From: Membranipora membranacea
Taxonomy: Eukaryota > Bryozoa > Gymnolaemata > Cheilostomatida > Membraniporidae
Assembly: GCA_914767715.1 (NCBI GenBank)
Contig: OU612066.1
Span: forward strand, 26,634,283-26,698,282
Reading direction: 5' to 3'
Length of the DNA stretch: 64,000 nt
How positions within the stretch are numbered: position 1 is the stretch's first letter; each line of letters starts with the position of its first letter. Under the pieces are notes generated by a model, which worked only from the letters and a program-made list of their open reading frames with translations, had not been told where the DNA came from and made no database searches. This document shows, piece by piece, positions 24,044 through 39,000 of the stretch. Both the position numbers and the translations under genes were made by a program.

Positions 24044-27000
24044 CTGAAAAAGAAAGTCCAGATTTGACACCGACATCGGGCTTATGATCCTCAATCACAA
24101 TTATCCAACATGCCCTTACTGTGAAAGCTTTAGATGATGGCATATTCAGTTATATTTCGTCAGGAACGGGTGGAATTGAAAAGTATCAATATCAATCAAG
24201 CTTCAAATTGAACCAGGGCCATCACTAAAAAACGCACATGAAAATGACCTAACAATCTAAGATTCAATGTGCATTGATTGGAAATCCAAGCCAGGGTTCT
24301 GCATGATGTGTGGTCAGTCGGACTGCAATGTCATTATCAGTGTAAGTTCAACCAAAAATATGAACAGAAACAAAAGCAGCTTCCAAATATTCACAGAAAA
24401 TTCAACCATCAGGTATCCAATTAAAAGGAAAGTCAGTGCACAGGCCTACCAGATTTTCAATGCATTGTGCTTCGATTTCTAAGAGACAATGGGTTCGAAT
24501 AAAGATAGAAACATTTGACGTTGACAAATACCCATATTCTGATTGGTTAATAAATTCATTAATTACAGTTCAGGCGCTATTAGTACCAATGTTTGATGAT
24601 GACGTAAATCTGTAAAGCCTATGATTGAATTGCTGTAGAAATGCATAAGAATAGATGATTGAAGAATCTGAATGATGATTATTTACTGGCTGTGACCACT
24701 TACTGGTTTCTCAAAATCTTCTGGTTTTAAGAACGAAGCAGAGACAATGTTAGACCAGGCAGCACCATTTTTCTCTGCATCAAACGCTCGGAGCCTGATA
24801 TAATATACAATCTCTGTCTGGCTTTGTGTAGAGGTTTGGCTGCTTTCATCATCAATAGACCGCTTTGATCTGCTGTTGATTATCTTGGCCAGCTCAGCTG
24901 AGGAAAAATTATTTCTTATTAATGAAGGCAGGAACATTGATATAATGCATTAATATGTGTGATTCTGACAAACTGAAAATTTTGCCTTCTGTTGTTGCCA
25001 ATCATCAATTAGCTGGTCGACCTATTTTGCCTTAGGACAGGAGATTCCTTTCTACAGAATATTGACAATGTTTCTGTTTGAGAATACAGCAAAGGTAACA
25101 TAACATATACATGAGTCGGCTCCTATCAATCAATTATCAATGTAGCTAACATCAAAATACATACTTTATGAGTGGCCTTTAATATAATTAAATATTATGA
25201 ACAAATACTTATATGAGGGACTTATTATTTGCTTACTTGCATTGATTGTCATCTGGACCGGTTCTCCAGCTTCCCTCTCCAACTCACTTGAGTTTGTCCA
25301 AACAATGTGATTAGGTAGCAGGGATGTGCTATTCAGTAAGGAGTTCGGATCAGTATGTGCTGCAAGCTCATATCCTGTGGCTAGTACGACAGAAAAAAAA
25401 CTGCAGATAGCTTGTGGATCAAAAGTTTACAACAAGACTTAAAATAATTGGTTGCTTGAACCAGGTGCGACATGGGTGAAGCTTATCATTCAGTTCAATT
25501 CAGTTTCACAAAAATGATTGCCCTTTGAACTCATCCATTCAGGTTAACTGGTTGTCATTTACCTTATTTATGAGGCCAATGATTCTGATGACCAGGAACA
25601 TCAATAGCAAACCAACCTGTACCCTGGCCAGGGTTATCTCCTGCTGCTGTCCAGCCAATAGTAAAAGTATCTGATCCATCGACAGCAGTCAGAAGTGTCA
25701 AATCGCGAACAGGCTCTGGGGGCATTTGATCTCTCAATATCCTCCTCCAGTTTGTCAAATAAATAAGCCCACCTATAAAATTATATAAATGTTTCATTGT
25801 TTTATTTTAGTAGAACTTTCATGATTACATAAACAAAGATCATTTATGCTCTACTTAGTCAAAAAGGTTTTAGCCATAAACAGATGTTCAACTAAGGAAC
25901 AGCTCACCATAAATTACATGCTGTTGGTCTACGTGCAAATTTCTGGAGCTTTGGGATAATGGGCGGATAAATAAACTTCTTATTTCTAGCTTTTACTTGT
26001 AACTACAGTGTATATACCTCCATAGAAAAGAAGTGACAACAAAGAACATTAGTTAAGGTTGTTTCAAAAACTTCCACTGCGCGTTTGTCACAACTAGAAT
26101 ACCCTTAGGAATCCAAGGCAATGTAGAGTCAAAAGGCAAAAACCAACACACAAGAAAATCATAGCCTTTGAGAAATTGTTGATGAAAGGTATGACACCTT
26201 GATATCATTCCAAGAAATGCTGCAGTATAATAAATGAAGGGAGCTTATTGGTTTACTACATGTTTTACTGTAAGCTACTCTGACCTTCAAGGTTTCTTGT
26301 TATTGAAGGAAGTGGTAGTCCTTCGTTTCTTGCACAAAATGTTCTTTCTCTGACATTCCTCAAGAAAGGATAGCCACCTACATCTACCTGGAAGTACGCA
26401 ATATTTACGCAAATTTGTACATTCATTAGGTTTGGCCTTAAAATGCTATTTTATTTCTCAGGTTAAGACCTTAAAGAATATAAAAAGATTATGTGATTTT
26501 GCTCTTTGCCAGGCATAACTAATGTAACTACATAAGAATTCCATGATGAGAATATCCTGAACCCACTCTAAACCTAATAATAAACCTAGACAGGACACCA
26601 TATACAGCTGAAGTGAGGCACTTAATTGTGGGCGGCCTAGCGACATTAGAAGGTGTAGAAGTAATGATGCTATCATTGATTACAGTCCACAATCTAGGTT
26701 TTTTGTTCATAACTCAATTTATTTTGATCGAATTTTCAATTTGAAAATTGCTTTACAGTCAGCAGCAAATTCGGACAGTAAAATTGGGATCCTTGTAGAT
26801 CAATTTGCTCCTTTCAAAACACATCGTTCACAGCAAAAGAGTGATCTTTGCTGGTCATGTCCAGTAGCTACACAGCTTGTTAAATTAAAAGACAGGCTTT
26901 TCAAAAATTTGCTGACAGTGATTACGATAAGTCCTCAGTTGCTTGGGAAAATTATCGTGTTTTGCGTAATCAAGCTGCAAATGCAGTGCGAGATGCAATA

Positions 27001-30000
27001 AAGCAAGTTACAAAAGCTGTCCTTGGTGATAATTCGATTTATCAATGGCAAAAAATCAAGATTTTTCAGGATAGTATTCCCCAAGGTAACAACACAATAA
27101 AAGAAATGGATTTTAACGGTTCAAAAACAACATCTAACTCTGAAATAGCAACTGGTCTGAACAATTTTTTCTCAACTATGGGTATAGAGTTAAACGAGCA
27201 GGCAGAGTCATCAGCAATTTTGTCAGATACTGTTCCAACTGAAATCCTAAATTTTAACCACAACAGAATTGCCTTTCAAGAGACAGATAATTCTGAAGTA
27301 TCCAATACATTAAATTCCCTAGAATCAAGGAAAACCGGAGGTTTGTCACAAATACCAGCTTTTATATACAACGTTTTAGAACCCTTGATTCTTAATCCAT
27401 TGACTCATATTTTTAATCTTAGCCTAAAGACCAATCAATTCCCAAGTATTTGGAAAAAAGCTCTGGTGATTCCAATTTTCAAAAGTGGTAAAACAACTTC
27501 TCCTAATAATTACAGGCCAATTTCATTGCTGCCAATACTCAGCAAAGTTTTGGAAAAAATAATGATGCCCAAATGCCTGAATACTTAGACTCTCATGACC
27601 TGATAGCTTTCAGACAATTTGGTTTTCGTAAAGGCACATCAACTGATCAGATACTTTTACAATTTGTCAACAAAATCAGACATAAGCTTTCCAAACCTGA
27701 TTCCCATTCTGTCACGCTTGCTGCACTAGACATAAAGAAAGCATTTGATTGTGTTAATCATGAGTTACTGACCAAAAAATTATCTTCCAAGTTTCACTTT
27801 GAAAATGGTGCTTGCGCTTTCATCAAAGATTATCTGTCTAATAGGGTGCAAGCTATGAAAGTGAAAAGGCACATCTCGGACTGTTGTATGATTAGAACAG
27901 GGGTGCCACAAGGTTCTGCTTTGGGCCCATTATTATTTATAATGGGCCCAATGATTTGATGAGTCTTCAAAACTGCTACCTCTTTGCTTATGATTGCTTG
28001 TTGGTTACTGGGGGTAATAATCCCTTAAAATCTACTCGAGCAATGGAAATTACTATGGTTCAAGCCTCTGAATGGTACAATTCTAATTGTCTAGTGTTAA
28101 ATAGTGCCAAAGCTGATGTAATAACAATATCAGTGTGCCTGCGGCTGCGCCTGCGGCTGTGCCTGCGGCTGTGCCTGCGGCTGCGCCTGCGGCTGCGCCT
28201 GCGGCTGCGCCTGCGGCTGCGCCTGCGGCTGCGCCTGCGGCTGCGCCTGCGGCTGCGCCTGCGGCTGCGGCTGCGCCTGCGGCTGCGGCTGCGCCTGCGG
28301 CTGCGCCTGCGGCTGCGCCTGCGGCTGCGCCTGCGGCTGCGCCTGCGGCTGCGCCTGCGGCTGCGCCTGCGGCTGCGGCTGCGCCTGCGGCTGCGGCTGC
28401 GCCTGCGGCTGCGCCTGCGGCTGCGGCTGCGCCTGCGGCTGCGCCTGCGGCTGTGCTTGCGGCCTGGGTACGTTGCCTTTGGGGTGGTGTAATTGCTATG
28501 TGTTTGTAGCACTGACCTGATTGGTCGCATGGCGGTGATAATTGGTTTGCTTGCCTTGGTGTGGGGTCTATTGTTTGCACTCCTGCATTGCCCTTCAGTG
28601 TGGATTTGGTTATCTATTAATTTTCATCTCACTTCAGTTATACTATAATTGAATTTTCCTTAATTTTACCTGTGATTTATTGAGTCATAGGAGTTGATGA
28701 GAGCCTTCTGGATCACTGAGGTGAGATCTTGTATTACATTATTGTTTTCATGCTTATTGATGTTCGCATTACTGATATTTTTGATGTCAGATTTTTTGTT
28801 GTCAATGATTTGATGTCAGCATCATTGCCATTGGTATTTATGCCATTTATCAGAACTGAACTTATGCAATGTTTTTTCTCTTCTTTCAGTTTTACAACAC
28901 GTATCGTTATAATATAACACATCAAACCGTAACTCAACCCAGAAACCTGGTTCCACACACCCCTATAACAACCACAAAACAATTATACAACAAACATACG
29001 CTGCCCTGCAGCTACAATCAGTTAACGATGATATCTCCATTCCCGATTTGAATTTTAAAAACATGACTTTTAAACAATCCGAAGTAATAAAATACTTAGG
29101 AGTTGTGTTGGACAACAAATTGAATTTTAAAAGTCACATAAAGAAAGTAAAACAGAAATTATACCCTATTATCACAAATTTTTAGCATAACAGAAAATTT
29201 TTATCTCCCCAGCTGGCTCGCCTATGGTATACTGGTCTCATTCGATGTCATCTGGAATATTGTGCATCTTTAATACACTCCATGAACGACCAAATAAAAA
29301 AAAGAATTTCAGAAAATTGAGAATCGCTGCCTCAAAATAATTGATTTTAACCAAACAAAAGATGAGACAAGGCATCTATACAGTATCCCTAAATTTTTAA
29401 CTCGTTTTGAATACCTTTATCTTTTAAGGTTTTACCAACTTGTCAATTCTCAGGTGCCAATCATTGATAGAGAACTTTTACCTAAAAAATTGACTAGCGA
29501 AACTCGTCCCTCTAAAAGCGAAGTATTACAATTATCAAAGGACAAATTTAGATTTGCCATCGCCAATTTTGGTGCCAAACAATTCAATTCATTACCTCAC
29601 CACAGTAAGCTATGCTCAACAGTTATTATGTTTAAATCTGCCATAAAGAGCCACCTTCTTCATTGTTAGTTCTCTAAATTTCTTTCGAATATTTTATTTT
29701 TATTGCTTATTATTTGACGTATATCTGCTTAATGTTTTTCTTTGATGACTTGCTAACTGATAAAAAGTATTTTGTGTATTAATAATGAACTTTTTCTTAA
29801 ACTTCTTAGTAAATTTTACAGTTAATAATTCTTATGCTTGCCTTTTAATTAATTTTTGCCTAATATATTTAAAATCCGCGATTTCTCACATGTATGTTTA
29901 TTTGTTTCTGGATAAAAGTCCCTGACTTAATCTGCACCAGAATAAAAATGGAAAATATATTGTGTTAACAACTCAATTTCTTTCTTCTTCGAAAATTGTT

Positions 30001-33000
30001 TTTGTCTAAATTTTTTTGTAACAAACTGTTCAGGACAAGCTGATTAATCTATTGTAATAACTCAAAATCCGATCATAATTGACCAATTTATCTACAAAAA
30101 AGCGTTCGGTTTGTCGACATTAAATCAATGATAGCCTCATTGCTTCTACACCTTCAAATGCTGTCACGTCGCCCACATTAAATGCCTCAGTGCCTCAATG
30201 TTTATGCTCCATATAGTGTCCTGTCTAGGTTATTATTAAGACTATGGTCTAGTCAATTGACTGGTCTAGATTAGCTCTGATTGGAGCAATTCAAGCCAAA
30301 CACATTTGCAAAGTTAGAGATAGTTCAGCACCCAAATACAAGTGTTGATGATGGAAAATTAGAGGACACATGTGGGGGCGTAATAGGTGACCAAACAGGT
30401 CTTTCCACTTTAAATACTCACTTTCCAACTGTAATAACCGTCTCCATTGAATTGATCGGCATTTAAGTATCCACTATATACACCATCACAAGCCGCAGAA
30501 TCAGCTCCTGGTTATAACAGAACAAACAAAAGTTTCAATAAGAGTGTAGTACATTTCAGAATAATTAAGAAAAGTTTGTTGTTAATTCAGTTGTGTTACG
30601 GTCCTCAACAATTCAAAGATTATAGACAGCTAATTTGAGATCTAATTTTACACACTCGGTAGCTGTAAATAATTGAGAATTGGTCACTTATCATGTAATG
30701 CACAAGGACATCATCCGATGGTGGTTGTTGCAATAAAAATGTATACATGTATATATATATATTCAGGGAAATAGCTATCCAATGTGAAGGCTCTGGTTGG
30801 CTTGTGGGAGGGAGAAGTGAGAAAACACGGACAGACAGAAAGTACCTTTTGATATAATGGGAAATGTGAAAGTAAATCAGTTTAGTTTACACTTTATCCC
30901 AATAGGTACCTGCAGTGACCTTGCATTGGCCCTCTTTCACCCAACAGACAATCAGATCAGAGCCAAAACATTGGCTAGAAAACAGCGTGCAAAGTCTTCA
31001 GTAGTCACATTAATTTCAGCGATCTAATTTGCATGATTCATCAATATCAAAATCAATAATACCAGATAATTGCACCCAGAACATACCTGTCCCGTTGTCG
31101 TTCATTTTTATTATCACCTGCTCATCATTGAAAGGAAGACTGACTGTGGTAAGTACTTCCAAACCAGACACTGGTGCAACTCCTTTGAGGACTGTTGCAA
31201 AGAACTTGACCTACGACATTGAATATAATCTTAGTATAAAAACGGTAATTGTGATCGATCACGATTAGGAGAAGCTAAATGCATCAGCATTCAATAGTGA
31301 GTGTTATTTTCCGTTTAATGTTTGTTGCATATATATGCGCAACAGTGATACAGTTGAGCAGACTTAAGATTAAATAGTTATGTATTTTAGAACACAATAA
31401 AATAAAAGAATAAATTAAAGAGCATCCTCGAAAATCACAATTTAGATGTTTTCAATTATTGACAGCTTCCTTACTAACCTGAGTGAGCTCATCGAAAGGA
31501 ATATTCTGTTTGTCAGATTTGGCATCAATTACAATTGGATCCTGTCCTTTGACAGGGGTTGATGTAATAGTCACTGCTATACTCTGAGTTGTTGACGGAT
31601 CTAAGCTGGTAATATTGTACTTTACCTCACCTGACTAAAGCACAAAATCAAGTATTTCAATAATTCCTGATAATTGTTGTATTACATTATATGTATACGC
31701 CAAAATTAAAGAGTTGTTGACGTTTTCCAGCCCACAAGAGCTGTATGCTCGAACAATGATCAATTCGATTCAAATGTGTAACAAGAAGATAGAGAATTTG
31801 TTTGGCGACTCAGGAAGGGATTATAAACGTTGACTTGGAAACTTACAACTGTTCCGTTTATGTCTGCAATAACCCTGTTATTGGAAGGCTGGTCTGTGAC
31901 ATCAATATCAGCTGATTTGTCCTCTGCCATTACTTCTACTTGGATTGCGACGGTATAAGTGAAGGACAGACGAGTGTTTGTAATGCTGGTGTCAAGGTGA
32001 ACACTATGAATCTGAGATGGCTCATCCTGACTGAGTGCCACAAGTTGGTTGACAATCTGCAAAGCAAATTGACATCATGATAGGAATGATATCAACAATG
32101 TAAGTCTCAATACCCATGCCCCATATATCAAAAGAGATAAACATCAAAAAAATTATTTAAAAAACCATTGGTGCTCTCAATAAATGAATAAAACATGACA
32201 AAATACCTTTCACACTACCTTTGAATTCACTTTCAATTGTGTAAAATGATTTTCTTAAGTTAGGAAGACAGAGTTGTCTTATAAAAATAATTAACAATAA
32301 TCAAGAAAGAAATATATCATAATCATCATTTGGAGACTAACCGAAACAACAGCATCAACAGAGCTCCGCTGTGTGATTGTTAGCAGTGCGGATGTTATAC
32401 TACTCAAAGCATTGGTGTCACCTGCAAAATAACTAGTTCCCCCTGTACTGCTTGATATCTCATCAAGAATTGCTCCTGTGTTTTGTCTGAAAGCGACCAG
32501 ATTCTAAGTTAAGACAACACTTTGGTACTGATCGTCAGAAGTATTTTGAATGCAATTCACAATGATTGTTAGCAAAACAAAACATTCACAAGAAAATGAA
32601 AATGAAAACTGTTTTTTCTACTAATTTTTCAACTAATTTATCCTAAGTATTTTAACTAGAGGACATTCGTCTGTTCACAGGTCTTTAATACACCTCGGAT
32701 TAGATCCACACTTCATTTTCCCACTGATCTGAGTAGATATAGTTTTGTTTCAGTTAATTCCATGTCATCTTTAATTTTAATTATCACTCAAGAATATTAG
32801 AGAATGATAGAAAAATTCTCCTGTCTGTAGTGGTATTTGTTGGCCAATAGATGACATTGAAGAATATGCAACCTTGACCTGAGGACCAGCCCCTTACTTT
32901 CTGTTGGTGAGCCTTTACTTCCTGTTGATGAGCCTTCACTTCCGGTTGAAGTCCATGGGCACGATGATCCTTGTCTGGTGAACCAATCCAACACAACTGG

Positions 33001-36000
33001 TGAGTTACCTCATACATCAGTCAATAGTATTCACTAGATGCAGCAATAGTCAATGAACATTTGACAACTCTCAACTTCTTCAAATACTTGCTTTGCAAAA
33101 ACATATTCATGAGCACCATGTCAAATTATGCCACCATTTTACTGCAACTCACCCATAAGCTATGGTATTGACTATGATACCATCTCGATTCAGGCTTGGA
33201 ATGATATCATCAGAAAGAGTAGAATGCCCATCACTCAGCAGTAGAATAAATGTCCCAATAGGTGATCCGTCTGTGTAATCTCTCAGATTCTGCATCACAA
33301 AATAAAAATTATGACAATGACAACAGGATTCACTCTACCCTAATCAATCATATCCCATACCTATTTACACACTAACTGCCACAACATCATAAGTCAGACT
33401 CAATTAGATATGGAAATGGTAATGCATGCTGTAAAACGTTAAGTTAGCTATCTTCCCAAACCACGACTGCCATGTGGTAGGACATTTTCATTTATAATTA
33501 TGTAGCCGTCCAAAGGCAAATGTCATTATAAGCTGTGAGAAACGATGATTATTTTCAAATTAACTGAAATAAATATGTAGAGTAGGGATGCTGCGAAGAA
33601 CGAATAATCAGATTGGGTTGGTTCCATTTTCTTTTAAAGTAATAAGATACAACTAATGGTACTTGGGGCTGGAACAATCTATCTCAAATACTCTCCCAAT
33701 AGGACTTTAACTCCTCCTGGCCGTGAATAGCGCCAATTTTTATCTCCCCGTATCCATGTACGCCCCCCCCTCCTTGTGCCCATTCACATTCATTATTGAA
33801 AGCATAACTCATCAAAATTTGAAAATCATACATTATATAAATTGTTCAATTTCTCACTCACTATGGCCTGTTATCATGTCCCTAGACATTATATTGAAAC
33901 TTACTTGTTGACATTCTAGTAGGCCGGCTCCCATACTCGTACCCCCACCTGCAGATGATGGCACAGCAGCTAAAAGAACGCTCCTGACCTCCTGTCCAGT
34001 GATCATTTGGATATCAGCCAAGGTCCTAGCAATATTATCGAATATCACTATTCCAACAGAAAACCCATCCTGCACAGAGTCCGTTATGTAATTTCGCACA
34101 GTTGTCGCAAGATTTTCAATTCTGGTGCCCTGTTGTAAAAAATTTATCCACATATCAAGTTTATACAATTCCTTCATATATGAGATTGTAATTGGGAAAT
34201 CGGCAAAAATTAAATTCCATATTTATCATTTTATACATTGATGTAAATTAATCGTTCAAATAAAGGAAACTAAGAATGCAGTAAATAAAATCACATCATA
34301 TTTGTGTCAAAAGCAGAAAATAACTGCAGGAATGAACATTAATTTGAATTGTAATAGAAAGTAAGATTTACGGATACTTTTTTTTCATAAAGCATGAATA
34401 TGTCAATTTTTGGATTCCTGAATATGGATGTCGAGTGCGGTTATTAGGAATCCGGAGATTTTTTTCCAACAAAAAGAAATTTCATTTCCTTCCTCAACAG
34501 CTTTTATAAAATTTTGCATATGTATCATACATAATTATGATACATCCTCTGTAAAAGATCAAGGTGACCAACTCAGACAAACACAACACCTGCAGTATAT
34601 GAATTGCATCAATAAGTATGAGATCATGATTTATCCTGGCTGTCTTACTTACTGACATACTTCCTGATGTGTCCAAAGCGAGACAAACTGTTTTTGTGTT
34701 GTTCTGTTGTTTCTGCTGTACGATTGTGAACAGAGTTGGAGGAGTGAATGACTTCTTCTCCGGCAGATTCAAGGCTGGGTAGGAAATGACAGTCACAGAT
34801 AAAGGATAAATTGAAATATAAAACACTCTGGCTTGTGTCTGGGAAAAGTTGTTAAAAACATGTGATTTATATACTGGGAAGGTAGGAAATCATTTATGCC
34901 CTTTCATCATGATTGATCTAATTGTGCTTTATCTGGAGAGGACTTAGAGTCTTGACACGCAAGAAAGCAAGTGGAAAAAATAATGGTGAAGCAAACAGTA
35001 GAGTAATGAAAAATCAATTGAGAAAAGACATATCCAGACTGACTTACCAAAATCTTTATGATTATCCATGACGGTTCTGGCACTCTTCTGGTTACACATC
35101 TTGTTTTGCTGGTTTGGTGATTGAGAGTCATGCAGATGATCATCACTTTGAAACCCTGTGACTTCAAACCAATCAAACACATTTATGCTTCCTTTACAGA
35201 ATTGCGTCACCTGTTGAAAGATAAAGTACAGATTCCCATTTCCCAAATAACAACTAAGCAAAAAACTGGCGTTGAAATATCATTTATAAATGGGAAATCT
35301 TGCATCATTGATAAACATGTTTAACATGTGAATATTGTCTCGATGATGCAGCTTTTGGGAATTAGTCTTAGCGCTTTGTAGAGGGAATATGAGCTGGCAC
35401 CTCTTCAGAGAAAGGACATAAGAGCAGAGAATTCTTACCCTGGGCAGAAACTCGGCATACATCAAAGATGTTGTACTGTTCATATTTCCGTCTATTGTAA
35501 AGGTACAATTTTCTGGTAATCCAGTTGTTGAGTTTATTTTACAGCCTTTCCTATTGTCTTCACGATCATGCATTCTTCCCTTGATATTTCTCGGACATCT
35601 GTATGATATATTGTGATTGCTATTGTTAACCATCTAAACATCCGATGCTTAACTATGTATAATTTTAAGTTTCAATAAGCTACAATGCAGTCTACACCTT
35701 AGAATTTTGCCACAGCATCATTCCTTATTTCTATTGCTTACCCAGTAGGTTTAGGAATCCTTCCACTGCTATAAAATAAGGGGTCACTTCCTTTTGGATT
35801 TTCATCAAACAAGCCCCATCGAAGATGGGCCCACTGTCTTACCACTCTCTTTTCTGAAACAAACAAGAACATTGTAAGCAATGATAAATATGACCACTTT
35901 CGCACGACTCAGTAGGAAATAGGAGACAGATAACTTTTACCGGTGTAGTTTTGTAAGCTGTCCCCGGGACAACAACGTCTTGGGGACAGGTTACAATACA

Positions 36001-39000
36001 GTAAATTGTCCCTGGCTTACTTTATAATAGAGACAGACCTATTGTAAACTGTCCCCCCCCCCCCCTATTGTGAAGTGTCCCCCTATTGCTGACTGTCTCA
36101 TCTTAAGGATGTAAATATTTATGATCATTCTCAAAAGGTCAGATCACCTAGCTGGTGCGTACCATGGTGTTCTGGCTACCACTGCGATTACCTCAGCAGT
36201 ATGAGTTGATGGTTGTGGTATCTGATCCAGATTATGATTGAGTCTCATACCCCCCTATTTTGTGCAGTACCTGATATATCTTGTATTTTGCGCACACCAG
36301 TTGTTCTTTGAAGCTCTTATGATTGAAAGAGGTCTGGTTTGCAAATAAATGTGCACTAAGCAGACAGTGAATAACATGTGCTTGGTACACCACAGAACAC
36401 ATGCCCTCATAGTGCCTTGCCAATGGCTACCATCGCCAAAGTAATACCAATTTTCAGAATGATGCTTTGGCGCCTTTATGATTATAAACTCTTTCAGGCA
36501 GGTGGCTCATCAAACAAAATAGTAACAATGTGTACTACTGCTGCTTTCTTATTGAGTTAAGACAAAAAGATTTGCCAGACTTTATCGAAGCTAATAGTGA
36601 ACCTTAAGATAGGAAGATGAGAATTATAAGCATTTAAGGATAAATTAACTAAGTCATTGTTTCATCTTTCACCAGGTTCTTCTGAAGCTTATATGTTAGT
36701 AATGTGACGTCATGCAAACCGCTCTGCACTCTGAGGTTGCAACCGCTGATCAAACCTCTGAGGATGAGCTGATGAGCATATTTGTTTACTATGGTGACGT
36801 CGTTCAAACCTCTGAGGTTACAACCGCAAAATGTGTTTTGACCATAATGTGTATTTACCTGTCGCCCCATATTTAATTGGTAGGTACTTTCTATCAAATT
36901 CCTTTGCTGATACAGTTTCGTACAGATAATCAATCTGATGAAGAGTTTTTCCAGTTCTCATTGCTTCCTGAACCTCGATCACCGACGCATTGATCCATGC
37001 ATCGTATGTGCCATCATCTGCCTTCTTGAAAACACACAGTGCTACGTTCTGGGCAAATGTTTTCATCTCATCTTTGCATCTTTCAAGTGACAGCAGACGA
37101 GGAATTCGAAGAAATATCAGTTCTACGACTAAAACATAGTAAACAGAAAATCGTTTGACTGTACAAAACAATGTCGGGCAATGCCATGGCTTCATATACT
37201 AGTTTGGGTATAACTTCAACATAACCTGTGCGAAATTGCAAACACTTACTAATGGGAATACTTTGCTCCTCGGGGGTACAAGAAAAGTGTAACCAAGCTC
37301 AGTATCGATGAGACCAACTAATAGTTCAAACTCAAGATATCGACCGAACAAGGTAAAGTAATGAGTTAATATTACTTATGTCCCTTCCATAGCACCATAT
37401 TTCTCAGTTTTCTGACAGTAACAAGCGGTCATCACCAGGCTCATTTGGAAAGATACCAGAATGCAAAAATTATGACAGAGGTGGTTGAAAGACACCTTGT
37501 GAAAAAGATTCAAACCAATTACTTGTCTTTTGTCCTTCCAGCGAATCAGGTGCAAAAGGAATAAAGATTCCACAAATAAATCTTCTTCCTGTGATTTGTT
37601 TCAACAGGCAGGTCTTTACAGAACCAAAGATCAAATCGAAGGATCCAACAGCAAATTCAGAAATATCATAAGATATTGCCAGCTCTTGTCCAACTTTGCT
37701 GTTATGAAGGTGGATCAGGCGATCACTGAGACTTAAATCCTCCGTCCGTCTCTCTGTTCTGTACACCTCAAATCGATCGCTTACTTCCTTGGAGGTTGAG
37801 GCACCCATAGTCTGCTTCATGAGAAATCCCCACAAAGTTTGCTGGAAAACTTCGCCAGTCTCTTCTGGAAGGCAAAAAATATTGATTGACTAAGAATTAT
37901 AAACTAGGAATCCTTTAGCAAACATTACCTTGAACTGAAATCATTCAAATAACAAAGTTGGATGAATAATTTATTCATTCCCACACCATATAACAGGAGA
38001 GTGAGGGAGTGCACTTCCTATCTCACTAGAAAACCTTCAGTGAGCATAGCAAAACTTATAAAATTCAACCCTTGTATAAGTACTTGAATAATATAACCTG
38101 AATAATTATGTGGCAGATCAAAAGTTTATCAATAATGATGAGAATTGTCAGAACTGCGAGAGACATTAGGTGCTTGACTGAACACTTAAGCTTATTTTAG
38201 AAGTAGATGTGACAGGCTAAAACAATCTTAGACTTTCATTGAGCTCCCACCTTCATTCGAGTAGAACTCATTTTGCCTCTCAGTAGCAGAGAGGTATAAT
38301 GCTATGGATGGTATATAGTTTGTAACACTGAGAAGTGTCTCTACAAAGGCAAAGTCTCCATTTTCAAAAGGATCAAACCCGTACTTCTCATACCAATCTA
38401 CAATCGAGATACATGAATATTATTAATAGATCAATGCAAATCAATTTTTCTTATAATCATTGTTACAGTAATTTAGAACAGCCTCAAACACTCTTTTCTT
38501 GCATGTTTGACCTTGAAGTAGCCTGACATCATTTTTCGTCTTGATATGAGTCTTTACTAGCCAGAAGAGGGAGCTTATAAATGTTCAATCAAAGCAAGTC
38601 GATAATCCGCCTAAAAGTAACTATGATAAGAAGAGAGAACAGAAATTGTTAACACAAACATACCATCATTTTCAAATGGACTTGGCATTTTGCCAAGGGC
38701 TTTGATAAAAGATGGTGACAGGTGGGTAAAGTCACCCTCCTCTCCACAACCTCCAGGCTGCACTGTGAATACTGGGTCAAGAAAAGAGTCCAGTCCTTGT
38801 TCAATCAAAACTCGAGCTCTCATGAAACTTTCTCCTTGAGCCTGAAAAGTTAAAATGCTTATATTGAGACACATTATGATCAGTTATATGCATATATTCT
38901 GTCAAAAAGGATGAGACATCTGACAAAGGCAACTTTCAAGATTGGTGAAATCAAATGTCTTCATCTCTGTATATCACAATTTAGAACTAGATAATGAGGG

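Larger units (their letters stand above)
26567..30246. mobile_element. Inverted TIR-family ends around a LINE
   Basis: Sequence from 26567 (AACCTAATAATAAACCTAGACAGG) to about 26760 returns as the reverse complement at about 30020-30246. The ends belong to the same family as 16887-19125 and 52226-63898. The flanks do not show a matching 8-bp repeat, so the two ends may belong to different copies or be rearranged. The interior is LINE sequence, which apparently inserted in, or replaced, the element core. Confidence 0.55.
26285..32056 (-). other. CLCA-B exons 14-18: beta-rich domains
   Basis: The same five exons as in A. Exons 17 (30422-30507) and 18 (26285-26387) are 4 kb apart instead of 144 bp in A, because transposon sequence expanded the intron. 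Reading frames are intact. Confidence 0.75.

Noticed and set aside
28060-28580. Overlapping long ORFs on both strands (Leu/Arg, Ala/Pro and Ser/Arg repeats)
   Set aside because: They are produced by the 12-bp GC-rich repeat, which has no stop codons in several frames; the flanking sequence is a dead LINE.
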